Of a stretch of DNA of 64,000 bases, positions 11,289 to 22,895 are shown in pieces (position 1 is the stretch's first letter; each line of letters starts with the position of its first letter). Both the position numbers and the translations under genes were made by a program. The stretch is from Polytrichum commune (lineage: Eukaryota; Streptophyta; Polytrichopsida; Polytrichales; Polytrichaceae). The stretch is taken from NCBI GenBank assembly GCA_950295325.1, contig OX485809.1:3784001-3848000 (forward strand), read 5' to 3'. The notes beneath the pieces were generated by a model. It ran no database searches. It saw only the letters and a program-made list of their open reading frames with translations, and was not told where the DNA came from.

Positions 11289-14178
11289 TCATGTAACAAG
11301 GCCAAGGTTGAGCATGCCGAACGCCGTTTTTGGCCACACCTTCTCAATCGACTTGTTACGCAAAATGCGCGCAAACGAGATATACCCCTCCCACGTCATC
11401 CGCTTGTCCCAGTTGGTACCCCAGTCCAACAAAAGGGTTAAGCCCTTGGTGGCTGCCGCCTCAGCAAGGCCATACTCACCCTCAGTCAGGTAAATTTGCG
11501 CCATGGTGAGGAACGGTTCGGCCGCAAATGGGTTGAGCTCGCATGCGGTTTTCAATAGCGGTAAAGCTGTATTTGTCAGCTGCTCCCGCTCCATACAGTG
11601 TATTGCCTCCCAATATAGGTCACGCGAGCGGACTAGATCGGCCGCAGGAAATATCACGGAGCACTTCTTGAAAATGTTTGGAAGTGGGATTTCGAGGTCG
11701 TGAAATGGGGCTTTCGTGCCACTGGTGCGTGCGGTCTCAGCCACGTCTTCCTTGAGGAGGATGTTGAGTAGGACACCCATTCGCGAGATCGCAGTTAGCC
11801 ATAGGCCAGGTTTGCAGTGGCCTGGCCAGAGCACATAAGGCTCGTTCCCGGCGTATTTGAACTCACCATCATAATTCTTGAACAAGTCATCCTGCACACA
11901 CAAAGACAGATTCACAATTATGAGTGTGTTAACATATTATGCCAATGCATTGTTAAGTAGCCTATATACAGGTTCCAAGTTTGCAAATAAATGATTCTTA
12001 GGTGATCTGGATAACCTAAAAATGATTGCATTAGTGACGCACCTCAACTTCAATTTAATCTTGGTAGACTTTTCCATTGAAGACTTCAGGTTCTCAGGTT
12101 CAGATTTCACAACTGAGAGGCTGAGACCCACAATTGTGTTCACAGGTTCAAGTGAAAATTAGTTCATCGATCTTGTGATACAATGAGATCCCAGCCAAAG
12201 TGTGGAGATAATCCTGATTCACGTCCCCTACACAGCCTACTGCAGGTCCTGCTTAATAAATTTGTAGGAATTTGCAGACAAAACTCCAATTTGGAATTCC
12301 AGTGGCAAAATTAATTCACAAAATCGTGGCAGCAACAGACATGATTTTGGAATAAACTTGACTTTCAAGAAGAAGGAAAAAAACTTCCCCAAACCAGGGC
12401 GAAATGCAGAAACCAGGGAAGCAACAGTTTGAAGTGCAATACGGTGTTGCTAGAGAAGAAAATTTCTTCTGCAAACACCCAGACAGTAACCGGACTTCAG
12501 TATGAAAGGCAATTCAGTGTTTCAGGGAATTCTTCACCAAGCAATGGAAAAATGCAAAGGCGAAGAGAGCAAGAAACCACTGCTGGAACTCGTATCTTGA
12601 TTGGTGACTGCCACTCATTGCAACCTCATGATATGAAATGCAATCAGCCTTCCAAGAGGGTGAACAAAAACCTTCCTATAAGAATGGCACAATGCAGAAA
12701 CCAAGGAAGGAAGCCAACAACCACTACGAAGCCTGATACTAGTTGATTTCTTATGGATGTAGCAACAGACACGATTCTGGAATAAACTTCACTTTCACTG
12801 ATATGAAGTGCAATCAGTCTTCCAGGAGGATTATCCTCAACCTTAACCATCCCCTAACAACGGCACCATGCAAAAACCAAGGAATCAAGCAAGCAACCAC
12901 TGCAAAGACTGATTCCCAGTTATTATTTCTCGACAGATGGCATGAGTGGCTCTAAACTAACAGGTTCCGGCCATTAATTGCAGACCAGACTGCATGCACT
13001 ACAAAATATGTACTCCACTACCAGATAGGTGCACAGACATCTTGAAGACAAAACGCATGGTCTTTGGACTGCCCGGGAAACCACTGTCATGCACAAAATT
13101 GAAATCGGAGTTGTCCTTTAGCAAGAACATGATACTATCCATAGTGCCCATGCCGTTTCACTTCTGTTGAAACGCATGGAACCAACCACAAAGTTCCTAC
13201 AGGATTCCCAATTGAAGGGTTATGAAAGAAGGAGCAAAAAATAATAATACTTGCGATGCCTAGAGTTTAAGGGCAGCGACTGTCATGCACAAACTTGAAA
13301 CCGGAGCGGTCCGTTAGCGACACGAGTCCATAGTTTCCATGCCACTTCTAATGAAGCCCTTGGAACCAGCCACAAAGTTCCTACATACAATGTGGTGGTA
13401 CAAGGTGTAAACGACGTCACATTGGTGGTAGGAACTTTGCGTCATACCACAAGGAGGTGAAATAAAACCCTACGACACCAGGGTTTCAGCACCATCAAGG
13501 AGATGAGATGAGTCTTTGTCTCGTCTCGTGACGCACCTGATATCCAAACCACTGGTCGATGAAATCCGCCATGGTGAGCAGCAGAAAGACTGCGACCAAA
13601 CGGCGATGGAGGACGATGTCCTCGCCCGTGCGGATGTGCTGCACCACCATCCCTCCCTCCGGGATGAACAATTTCATCTTGTCGTGAGCGCCTTTTGCAC
13701 CCGCCTCGGTCACCACCGACGATTTCTTTGGATTTTCATATTGCGCGAGCCCGGCGGCAAGCTCGTCGTCGGTGACCTTGAGCATGAGGTTGTCGAAGAT
13801 GACCTGCTGGCGCGGCACGACGCAAAACAAGTGCACGAGCGCCTCGGCCTCATCGCCGATGAGGCCGCGGACGACGTTGCGGTCGACGTCGGGTGCAAAG
13901 ATGGCGAGGTTGACGTATGAGTTGGAGTAGGACGAGTGGAAGAGGCCGAAGAGCGCAATTGCGTCGGAGCAGCCCCACACCTTCAAAATGCGGTACGTGT
14001 GTAGGAGGTGCTCGTAGAACGTCCCGTGTTTGTGATAACACTCGCCCGCGCCGCGTTGTTGCAGGATTTTAAGCAAGCCGGGGAGCCGCGGGTCGATCGA
14101 CTCGAAATCCTCGCGCAGGAACGGCTTGCATACCGCCAGCAACGCGGCGATGTGTTTGTCGTCGGCGGAGTCGGCCAT
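11289..14178 (-). CDS. DUF6817/HD-like domain protein with C-terminal TPR-like region (2 exons)
   Basis: Exon 1 is 14178-13537 (214 codons) and exon 2 is 11891-11289 (200 codons plus TGA). The donor is CAG|GTGCGT and the acceptor TGTGTGCAG|GAT, both phase 0, giving 414 residues. Start ATG has a strong context (CAGCCATGGCC). Residues 48-90 (YHKHGTFYEHL, GLFHSSYSNS) match the pattern of the DUF6817 family of plants and bacteria, with His/Asp residues arranged as in HD-like hydrolases (H51, H57, H81, MADFIDQW at 203-210). Whether it is a metal-dependent enzyme is inference. The C-terminal half has TPR-like helices (ALPLLKTACELNPFAAEPFL, then QIYLTEGEYGLAEAAATKGL), which suggest a partner-binding surface. 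No transit or signal peptide is evident, so it is probably soluble. Exon 1 is much more GC-rich than its surroundings. The reading frame is undamaged, so the gene is probably functional. Confidence 0.85.
11892..13536 (-). repeat. 1.6-kb intron with diverged internal repeats
   Basis: The intron of the DUF6817-like gene contains about three related units near 12330-12470, 12600-12750 and 12755-12920, sharing 'gcaacagacacgattctgga' and 'atgaagtgcaatcag' type blocks. It also has a two-copy repeat at about 13081-13201 and 13277-13383 (ctgtcatgcacaaa... to cacaaagttcctac). It is non-coding; short plus-strand frames inside it reflect repeat structure. Confidence 0.6.
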
Positions 14179-14189
14179 GGCTGAAACAA

Positions 14190-15600
14190 TTTCTGGTTCA
14201 ATGTACTCTCAAGAGTGAATCTCACGAATGCTCAATCTGCAAAACCTGCGGGTGTCTTAATTAGTGCCCTACCTCCTTCATAGAATTTTTTGAGGATAGA
14301 TAAAGGTTAGTGCTATCCAAGAAGGTGAATCATGAAGCTCCGTCTCACAAGCATGTCAATTTTCACTACAAAATGTGGGATTCTTGAGTGCGGATTTGTT
14401 AATGCACACAGATGTGGGTCACAACCTAATTAAGCCTCTTTCACAAGCTCTCAACCCAAAAAGTAAGAAGCTCCAACAGATGCCCAATGCACAGGATGTC
14501 AATCACCTAAACGATGTCCTAAATTCTCCAATTGTCCTCAAGCATCAAGCTACCATCATACCCACTGCCTTGTCAATTCTCTAAGTCTTTGAGTGCATCC
14601 AATTTCATTTGCCCTGCCCCTAAAACGTGGTACATCATTTTGAGCCCTCCAGAAAGCTTCTTCATCCCCAAGATTTGAGATGAATTCTGTTTGCGTGTAT
14701 GGTTTTGGGAGATCTCGGCTAACTATGGTTTCTTATGAGTTTGCTATCCTTGTTGAAGTGAAATTGAATGTCCAGAAGGATGGATGGGCATTTTGGCACA
14801 TCATGATTCCACTTGACTTTCGCCGCATTTCATGCACTACTCTTTAGTATGCAAGTGGCATTTTCAACATAAAGCATTCTGCAAATGAATTAAGAAGCTA
14901 TCAAGGTGGGATCTTTGAATGCACAAAATTTCTGCAAATCCTTCAACTCACCAGAATTTTGGCTCCAATCAAGTAAGTACTTAAAATCGTTCTTCAGCTC
15001 TTCAACACCTGCACACACAGCGCATTTCAGATTGTGGGTTTACCTTCGAAACATTTTAACCGTCTTCTCACAAAGTCTTTGACCAAAGCGATTCACGAAG
15101 TTTCATCTCTCAACCATAGATGCCTTTTGAATCGCCGAACTTTTAGGTAAAGCGGAATGTCCTTAAGTGAAAGTTCTAATCCAATGTCCTCTACAGAGTC
15201 TCAACAATGCTCAATCTACGAAATCCACTGCCCCTCATAAATAGTTCCTCAATTCTTTCACACAATTCCAGAACAGAATTCGAACAGAAGTCGATCAAAA
15301 TTGGGTGCAATGCATGCACTCTTCATAGATTCAACAAAATCTGAACCCATGAAGCAAGCTCCAACAGATGCCCAAAACACAGGATGTTAAATCACCTATA
15401 GGCAGTCCTAAATTCTCCAGTTCTTTTCCAGAAAGCTTCACCCACCAAATCTGGAATGCGGTCTGAATGCTCGTATGGTTGTGGAAGATCTATGCTATTT
15501 ATGGTTTCTTAGATTACGATCCTTTAGTCCAGAAGGATGGACGAGCATTTCGGCACATGATGATTCCACTTGCATTTCGCCGCACTACATCTGAAACATA
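14190..15600. repeat. Imperfect direct duplication of the gene's upstream flank
   Basis: Blocks upstream of the DUF6817-like start codon recur in the same order further out. atgctcaatct is at 14228 and 15207, aagctccaacagatgccca at 14468 and 15356, and tccagaaggatgga at 14771 and 15528. The decreasing offset (979, 888, 757) shows deletions in the outer copy or insertions in the inner one. The duplicated unit includes the probable promoter or 5' leader but not the coding exon. Confidence 0.65.
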
Positions 15601-17159
15601 ACCTTCTCCCAAATGAAACCTGACAACAACAACTCTTCACCCAAAATTCTTCACGAAAACCTCCACACACATTCGCCTAAAAACGTGGGCCCTGCCTTAT
15701 GCACCGAACCTTGAAAAAATCACCCCAATAAACGAGAGTGACAAAATAAAATTCTCCAATCAAACTCCTCCTCAGAAACCGCAATTCTCCGTCATCCTAA
15801 ACAATGACCATCACCGCTCACAAATACCACTTATTGATACGGCGCTACTTTCCAAAAAGATGCTCCACAACCCAAACACCTTCAAAATCGCCCAAAAGAA
15901 TGTGCAAAATTCTCCAACACCCGTACAAAGTTAGAAATAATGAATCCTGTCAAGTCCACTGCGGTGATGGTTGATAAGTTCCGATGCTGCCAGAAACGAC
16001 AATTATAATTTGGGCAATGTTTTACATAACATTATTCAGCCTCATGGCTGAAATCGGTGGGCGCAAGCATCTGCCCATATTATGCTTGCATAATCCAGAG
16101 TTGATTCTAACAAGCTACAATGTCAGGCTGAAAATATAGAGATGAGCAGGTTTGTGAAACCGGCTAAGTCAAAGCGACAGATGGGTCCATATACACCTCC
16201 CTCTAAAAGCTCCTATAAAATTTACATACTAAAATCAACACATTAAGTTAAGTTTCATTTTAGAATGACAATGACCCTTCCAATGGGCGGACGTTAAGTT
16301 CCCCCCCACAAACTTTTCGGGGGAGGAATATTCGGGAAGGGGCAGCCGTCCGTTAGATTTTCTGGACCCGACCGAAAACTGCTGCCCGCCCGCCCGACTT
16401 TGAAAAAACTATTGTCCTTGCATTCTTGAAGGCCTCTTATCCACAAATCCCATATTGAGTGCACTACGTTTTCAAGGTCTCAAATCCAATATATATGTTC
16501 ACTTCCATTGAGTAAATGAGCAATTGACTTGATTAATTATGATTAATTATAATTAAGCCGAATTAAATCAAAAAGCATGCTAATCAGAATAATCAAGCCT
16601 TGGCCTGTGTTGTGGATAAGTTGTGGACAAGTGGCCTTGGCCCTTGTTCAACTATGCCTAAAAGCTTGTAGGGGGAGGTTTAATTGCAAATCTATAAATT
16701 GTTGGTTGTGGGCCGTCCACAACCTGGGTGTGTGTGTCAAGCACAAGTTGGGGCCATGCTTGCCCCGTCCATGTTGCTGCCGACCTCACAAGACTTTTAA
16801 TTTAGATATTTCCATATTCAAAGCAGAGCCACCTACTCCCGATCAGGTTCCCATCAAGAATCTATAGAGGCGCCAGAATTTCAATCAAGTTGGGATTGAT
16901 TTCAGTAATTTCTTTACGCGGGTGGTTAAAATAAGGTTCCACGTTTCACAATTTCCAAGGGTTCGTTTCCATGTAGGCCACTCACCCACCCGATTCTCAT
17001 AAAGACGTAAAGTAGAAGTGCCTATAATAATAATTGATTGTAATAATAATGGAAATGTAGAGTAGAGGTGACTATAATTGATGTGATTTTTAATCAAGTA
17101 AAGTTGTTAATGTTCTATAATATCCCAGCAACCAGTTTAATGTTTCTTGGTAACAAACG
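15601..17159. other. Intergenic DNA, no gene recognised
   Basis: No protein-like reading frame. A C/G-rich patch near 16290-16390 has weak inverse matches (gggcggacgttaag / cagccgtccgttag) that could be a small fold-back element; this is too weak to name. Confidence 0.45.
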
Positions 17160-17236
17160 AAATGTATAGTAAATAGATATTATAGTATTGCGTAGTTTCC
17201 AAATAGTAAGTGGCACTAAATACAATGCTTAGTATT
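17160..17236. mobile_element. Partial TTTAGTGTCACTTAC-family MITE
   Basis: The right half of the family is recognisable: atgtatagtaaatagata, then gcgtagtttccaaatagtaa and gtggcactaaatacaatg. The left arm is poorly preserved. Confidence 0.5.
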
Positions 17237-17989
17237 GTGAATATGCGTTTTCCAAGCCCCATTATGTAGTGGGGGTAAAGTCAAAGATAAGGTAATTCTT
17301 CCATATCCACAATTTCTGAGGATCTTTCAAGGTGTCATGACACATGACGATGTTCCGTATGCTCTCACTCTTCTTAATTGGTGGACACCTAAGCTACCCA
17401 CACAAGTTGCATTTTATAAGCGCCTAGCACAAGGTCTAGAGCTTCATGATGTCTACGTGATCTCATCCCTCTTTGGAAGTTGGAAACAAATTGAACTATT
17501 CTTTAACTTAGATTATATTTTCTAGGTGTTTAGACTAGTGTTGGTTTGGTATCGTCTTTTTTTGAGAAAACATATATTTCTTGGACATGTGTAGTGAGGG
17601 TTTCACCTCTTCTTTTGATAGCAATATGTCGTGGATATTTCACAGTATTTTTGTTTTTGATATCCTTTGGGTTTATATATCATGCAAGAATCTTCCTAGT
17701 TAGGCGAAATTGTCATACACCGTTTATGGCACTTAATGTCGCGTACACTATTTGTGAAGGGCCTAAACCAAATACTTAGAGATCTCAAAGTGTCACGCCT
17801 ACTAGTTGCCAATAAGATCTCATTCATCAACATAAGTAACTTCTTCAAGTGAAACAAATAATAATAATAAAATAAAATCTTCATTGTGACATTTAGAAGA
17901 GCACAATTAGATGATAGTGTTGTGTTTTAGTATGCAAGTGGAAGATATTTTGAACTTACAAGTGGCAAGTGGCATGTGTGTACAGTTTA

Positions 17990-18600
17990 GTATGCAAGAG
18001 AAAGATAGTCTTGAGCATACTAATGGCAAGTGTCATGCGTGTACACTTTAGTGAACTTGTAGATCATTGTGGAACATAAACTTTCACCTCATTAGGCCTA
18101 TAAAAAACTGCATACCCCTACCCTCATTGGAAGTTGGCCCCAAAAGTCAGACTTGTAAGTCATGCAATAGAATAGAAGTGCGTAGCGAGAGAGAGAGAGA
18201 GAGAGAGAGAGTATGCATCAACTTCTTCGTTTCAAGAGCAAATTTTCTAACCACTTTGCGTTCACACTTGGATGTTACTTGTTCTTGTTATTTTTGGTCC
18301 ACTTTATGTAATGTGGATGTTAACTATAGTTATATATATATATATATACAATTAACTATAATTGCTCCCTAAAATGCATTGAAAGAAATCTAATTAACTA
18401 TAGTTCTTTCAGCAATTCTTGATTAATTATTTTAAAAAATTTGGGTGATAAATGAGTAGCTTTAATCCTTGACCCGCATTTGAGAAGAAGGAGCACAAAA
18501 TCCAAGAATGGTTTGGTATAGTAAATAGCCATGGATTGGCATGAGCAAAGTGGACAGCTACAATTATAGTCTTTCATAGTAAAGAACAAAGCCTCACGTT
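17990..18600 (+). repeat. Dispersed segment, uninterrupted copy of 240-560 plus 1680-1835
   Basis: Contains gcatcaacttcttcgtttca, cacttggatgttacttgttc, an (AT)n tract, ttaactataattgctccct and ggcatgagcaaagtggacag in the order found, with an insertion, at the left end of the window. A GA microsatellite lies at 18187-18211. Non-coding. Confidence 0.6.
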
Positions 18601-19044
18601 GTTCAAGGAGCTAGAGATTGTTGCACTTGCAGGAGTGACTCCTCGTTCTTCTTCTCGATTTCAAGGTTGGAATTGCATCACCTATCCATCATGGTGAGAA
18701 TGCAAGCGGTGGATGGCAATTCCACAGTAGTCACAAAATCAGGCTCTTCAGTGAGCATTAAGAATGGGGAGGGGGAGGTGGAGGTGGATCAGAGTGTTGT
18801 TCTCAACAGGAAACCGGAGGACATGGTGCAATACATACATGGTGGAAAACGGGGATTTAGGGCGGGTTTACACTACGGTGGAGAAGTCCGCCGGTCATGA
18901 AAAAAAGGGCGTTTCTCAATTGTGATTGGTCGAAAATGCAACTCTTGACCAGTGGGTGTTTACACTAGGTGAAGAAAACAATGGTGGTGAACTTTTCTCA
19001 TGGATGATAAAATGACATGGCCGCCTACATGGCGCCACTTTTTG

Positions 19045-19128
19045 GAGTTGGGCTTCTCTGGAGGAGGAGTTTCTTGTCCGGCCTCTTGAGGCCGGACAAG
19101 AAACTCCTCCTCCAGAGAAGCCCAACTC
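19045..19128. repeat. Perfect 84-nt hairpin (41-bp stem, 2-nt loop)
   Basis: The left arm 19045-19085 (gagttgggcttctct ... ggcctc) is the exact reverse complement of 19088-19128 (gaggcc ... agagaagcccaactc), with only TT between. It sits inside the Harbinger-like element. A stem this long and perfect would form a cruciform in DNA and a small-RNA precursor-like hairpin if transcribed. Confidence 0.95.
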
Positions 19129-19209
19129 AATAAAAATTTAATTTTCAAAAACAGATTTGGACCGTAGATTTCATATCTGGTTTTTTTCAAAACCTAAGGT
19201 GTTGGCAAG

Positions 19210-19211
19210 CT

Positions 19212-19270
<59 letters not shown>
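19210..19270. repeat. Compound (CT)n(GT)n microsatellite
   Basis: A CT run at about 19210-19238 passes directly into a GT run ending at about 19269. Reading frames across it on both strands are artefacts of the repeat. Confidence 0.95.
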
Positions 19271-19273
<3 letters not shown>

Positions 19274-20154
19274 AGTAGCTCCTTAGTGATTTTTTTTTGT
19301 GCAATTTTTTTTGGCAATGGCTGGTTACTCACAATTTCCATTTTTGCATTATATGATCCAAGAAGAAATTGTGACACATATCCACTTGGCCAGTCAAATT
19401 TCCACACCACCCTCTCCTTGCTCCCAAACAAAAAATATGCCATCATCATAATTGTAGCATTATGGTGATACATGATGGTTTTTTGTATCGCCATAGTTGA
19501 AACGATAAAATACTTCAAAACCATAAAGATCATAAGAGAGCACAAAATCTCTCTTCTTCGATTATCCATGATTGAAGATCAAAGATAAGAAGAGAGAAAT
19601 TGATGAGGATGATTAAGAGGAGAGCATGTCTTAAATAATACCAAAGAGTAGTGTTTTGTCCAATGTGTATGGGTTTTCCCCTCTTCATTCTTAAACACCC
19701 AAGGAGACATTTATTTCCTGCATGGGCCAAACTTGACAATTGGCAATTTGGCAATTTTCATTATCTTTTGAATAAAATTGAACATTATATTACACAATTC
19801 TTGTTGAAATCTTTTGATACAATGTGAATGTAGAGAATTATGGTTTTTTATCACAAAAAATTTTCACCATTAGGTGAACTTCTCTTCACCGGTGGACTTC
19901 TCTGGTGGACTTCTCTGCTAAACTTCTCCTCTAGGTGTTTAGACTTCAACCGGTCAAGACTCCTTAAGAAATATTTTATTGCCTTTAATTCTTCTCCGGC
20001 ACATCCACCATTTGCCTCATATAACCATGTCTTGGCCAAGCATTCTTGACCGACTGGAGGCCTTCTCCACCGTAGTGTAAACCGGCCCTTAACTCTCGTT
20101 CCATCGGATTTCATCAGACCCGCATAGCAGTGCGTTAATCATTCTTCGGTTGTG

Positions 20155-21345
20155 TTAACTGGTGGTTAGTTACAGATGAACCGGTTGAGTTCGAGAAATT
20201 ACCGGTTGAAGTTCAAGGCTTCATGAGAATTAGGGCTAAGTTCCATGTGTTGGTGTTGGTGTTAGTCCATTTTTAAGTGGGTGAGAAACATGTGACATCA
20301 TCCAAAAAACTGGGTGGTGTCACTCATTTAATGGAGGGGTACTTCTATGTGGGGTGCCGGTTTCTTTTGATTTCCTACTTTCTTATCAAATTTGGTGAAT
20401 AATAAGATGTTACACTTTGTGAAGGTGACCGGTAATGAAGGTCATCATCATTTAACTTTTGATATTTGACTTGTATTATAATTCCCGTACATTAATTGAA
20501 TTAATTTTCAATTATGTGTTCTTGGTGTCCATAGGTTGGCATGGATGTCATCTATGGAATATATATATATATAAATATAACTTTCAGTTAAATTTGTGAC
20601 AATACATTGTTTATAAGTGATTTTTTATACATTTGAATAGTCTTTACTTTTATTTATTTTATTAAACCCAACACTTACTATCACATTGCATTTTATATAT
20701 GTGTTATTTGTTATTAAGATCCAAATTCTTGAAAACATCATGAGATACATGTTCCTATGAGTTCACTTTAGTTCACGATGAGAATCCCAACAATATAACA
20801 TACAAAAATTTTCTATCTTTTCTTTCCTTTTTATCTCTTCTCACAACTAGGCTTTAAGTGTACAAAGAGTGCATGATGCAAGAGCAAGGAGCCCTAGGAG
20901 TACCCCAAAAGAAAGGACTTGAAGAACAATATGGCATGTAGTACCCAAGGGTGTACCAAGGTGGCAAGCCATTCCGGTCACTGGAGCTCTCTAACCGGCA
21001 CATGTCCTTCTCTTGACCGTTAGGACCGCGGGTCCTTTGGCGCATGTTCTTGCATGACGTATAATGCAGGGCACCCATCCATGTGGGGTACCGGTCCTTG
21101 GGTTAGGTGGATGGGCACATGGCACCACCCTTTTTTCACCCGTCCATCCATTTATTTTTCAAAAAATGGACCAGGACCGGTACATGGAACCTCGCCCTAA
21201 GGACCAATCATAATAAAGAGATTTATAGAATATATTTCAAATGAATGAAAGCAAAACTGGAAGATGTCAACATGTAACCTGTTGGATTTAGAATCACTAG
21301 GATCTCGGCAAACTATGCCCAAAAACTTCCTAGGCATTGTTGTAG
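20155..21345 (+). mobile_element. CCGGTT-family MITE split by a nested TIR element
   Basis: The left half (ggttagttacagatgaaccg to ggcttcatgagaat) at 20155-20230 and the right half (ggaccaatcataataaagag to cccaaaaacttcctaggc) at 21201-21345 together make one family member of normal order. The interruption is the element at 20233-21197. Confidence 0.7.
20233..21197. mobile_element. TIR element nested in a CCGGTT MITE
   Basis: Starts gggctaagttccatgtg and ends cacatg..., more exactly tacatggaacctcgccc. The terminal inverted repeat is roughly 17 bp with a few mismatches, followed by further inverse matches (tagtccattttt / aaaaaatggacca). It is flanked by TTA and TAA, so a diverged TWA duplication and Harbinger-type origin are possible. 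965 bp, no transposase seen. Confidence 0.6.
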
Positions 21346-21354
21346 ATACAAGAA

Positions 21355-22130
21355 CAGTCTAACCTCATTAATACGACAGTCATTTATACAACACCCTCGA
21401 TATTACAACACATTTTTGCGAGACCAAACTTTTGTGTTCCAAGCTCCCTCTTTTATACAACTACAACACTTGATATTACGACATTTAGAATCTCCGTTTT
21501 GTCATATTACAAAGGTAGTTAATGCTAAAATACCTTTCATCTATGTAATGTACATCTAAGATACATCCATTTTCACATGGGAACTACTTGGGAACTTCAC
21601 TTATCACTGGGAACCTAATGGTAATTAGGGTTACTAGTGTAGAATGAACATGGTTAGGGTAAGAGTGGCCTCCTACCTAGTATGTTGCCTTGTACATAGG
21701 TGATATAATATCAAGAAGATCTTGTTGCTAAACGTCATGCATCATTGTTGTCTAGTTTCTTATTAGGGAACTCTTTATATTTTGGTGTTGATGAAATGAT
21801 TAGTCTTCAAAAGTTATTTGGAAATTTAGATAAGACAACAATTGCTAACTTGGGTACGCAACACCAAAGATCTTTGGACTCCTATTTCAAGAGGTCTTGA
21901 GAATATATTTGTATTTGTTTGGAGTTACAACTTACTATTTCATACCATCTATATTGCTTAAACTCGTTGTATATATAATTATATAATTATTTATTTAAGC
22001 TCATATCACTTATGTTTTCGGATTCCCTCAATAAAACAACCACTTTACGCCATTTGTCAAATTAGTGAGAAGACGACACCTGGATAATACGACTTTTTGT
22101 GTGTTTCCCAAACGTGTCATACTAAATAGG
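21355..22130. mobile_element. Possible pogo/Tigger-derived remnant
   Basis: Begins cagtctaacctcattaatac, sharing the CAGTCTAACCT terminus of the complete element at 4401. It then has repeated 'tattacgaca', 'tattacaaca' motifs like pogo subterminal repeats, and related 'ataatacgac' motifs near 22085. No clean right terminal repeat or flanking TA was found, so the boundary is a guess. Confidence 0.35.
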
Positions 22131-22588
22131 GAGAACATTAACCGCATGGTCAACCCGGTCTTTGGGGATTTGGGCGAACCAACCCATACACTCGTTCCTT
22201 CATGGATGCCTCAACCCTTGCCTCCAAGGAACCAGTGTACGGGTTGGTTTGCCCCAGCCGCCATTAGGTTTCTTTGAAGTAGCAGCCATATCCAAAATCT
22301 TCTACCTTCCTTATTCTAAAGTTCCTCTTTCTGTGTCAAAAGTAGCATGAAACATCTCTTGGTCATAAGCTTATCCTTTCTTATTCTACCTAGGCATGGA
22401 GGTTCCTTGCGTGGTAGAGATATAGACCCGAATGGTATCAAGAACAAAAAATACCGTCAAATACCCATACCCTACTAGTATCAGAAAATGGGAAATCCTC
22501 ATTATAGATGCTTGAATGGTATAATAGAAGAAAGACAATAGGATATGAACACCAGTCCATACCCACACAAAACTCTAAGGTGGGAGCG

Positions 22589-22895
22589 AGCTACACCAAA
22601 TATGATATTTAGTGTTTGATTAGATTTAGTGTTTTACCACCCTACTTTGCTCAACACTAATTTTCAATTCTTTGATAATTAGTGTTAGACATAAATGCGC
22701 CGCCGCCGCCTTCCTTGTTGCCACCTCTTTCCTACTAAACACTAAATTCGTGCATGTAACTTTCACATATTACCATAGATGATATTTAGTGTTTGAGTTT
22801 ACATGTAATGTTACTTACTTTCATAGGGTTAGTGATATTTAGTGTAGTGTTCGTATTTAGTGTATCTAACACTAAATATCATATTTTGTGTAGCT
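22589..22895. mobile_element. MITE with 28-bp TIR (ATGATATTTAGTGTT ends)
   Basis: Left end agctacaccaaatatgatat(ttagtgtt) and right end (aacactaa)atatcatattttgtgtagct match inversely at 27 of 28 positions over a 307-bp element. Its terminal motif is shared with the 8988-9172 copy, so it belongs to the same broader family. Repeated 'tagtgtt' and 'aacacta' motifs fill the interior. Confidence 0.75.

Larger units (their letters stand above)
18860..20088. mobile_element. Harbinger-like TIR element with central perfect hairpin, TTA target duplication
   Basis: A 1229-bp element. Its left end (gggcgggtttacactacggt, then ggagaag) and right end (cttctccaccgtagtgtaaa, then ccggccc) are complementary over 27 bp with one mismatch. 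TTA flanks it at 18857-18859 and 20089-20091. Ends and layout match the 362-bp element at 3829-4190, so both are one PIF/Harbinger-type non-autonomous family. The larger size comes from about 650 bp of extra interior (about 19180-19830) with CT and GT microsatellites and no transposase. Confidence 0.82.

Noticed and set aside
13516-13920. 134-codon plus-strand frame and other frames over 13700-14225
   Set aside because: Shadows of the GC-rich first exon of the DUF6817-like gene.
19157-19569. Reading frames of 103 and 132 codons on both strands
   Set aside because: Both are carried by the CT/GT microsatellite and encode simple Ser-Leu/Cys-Val or His-Thr/Arg-Glu runs.
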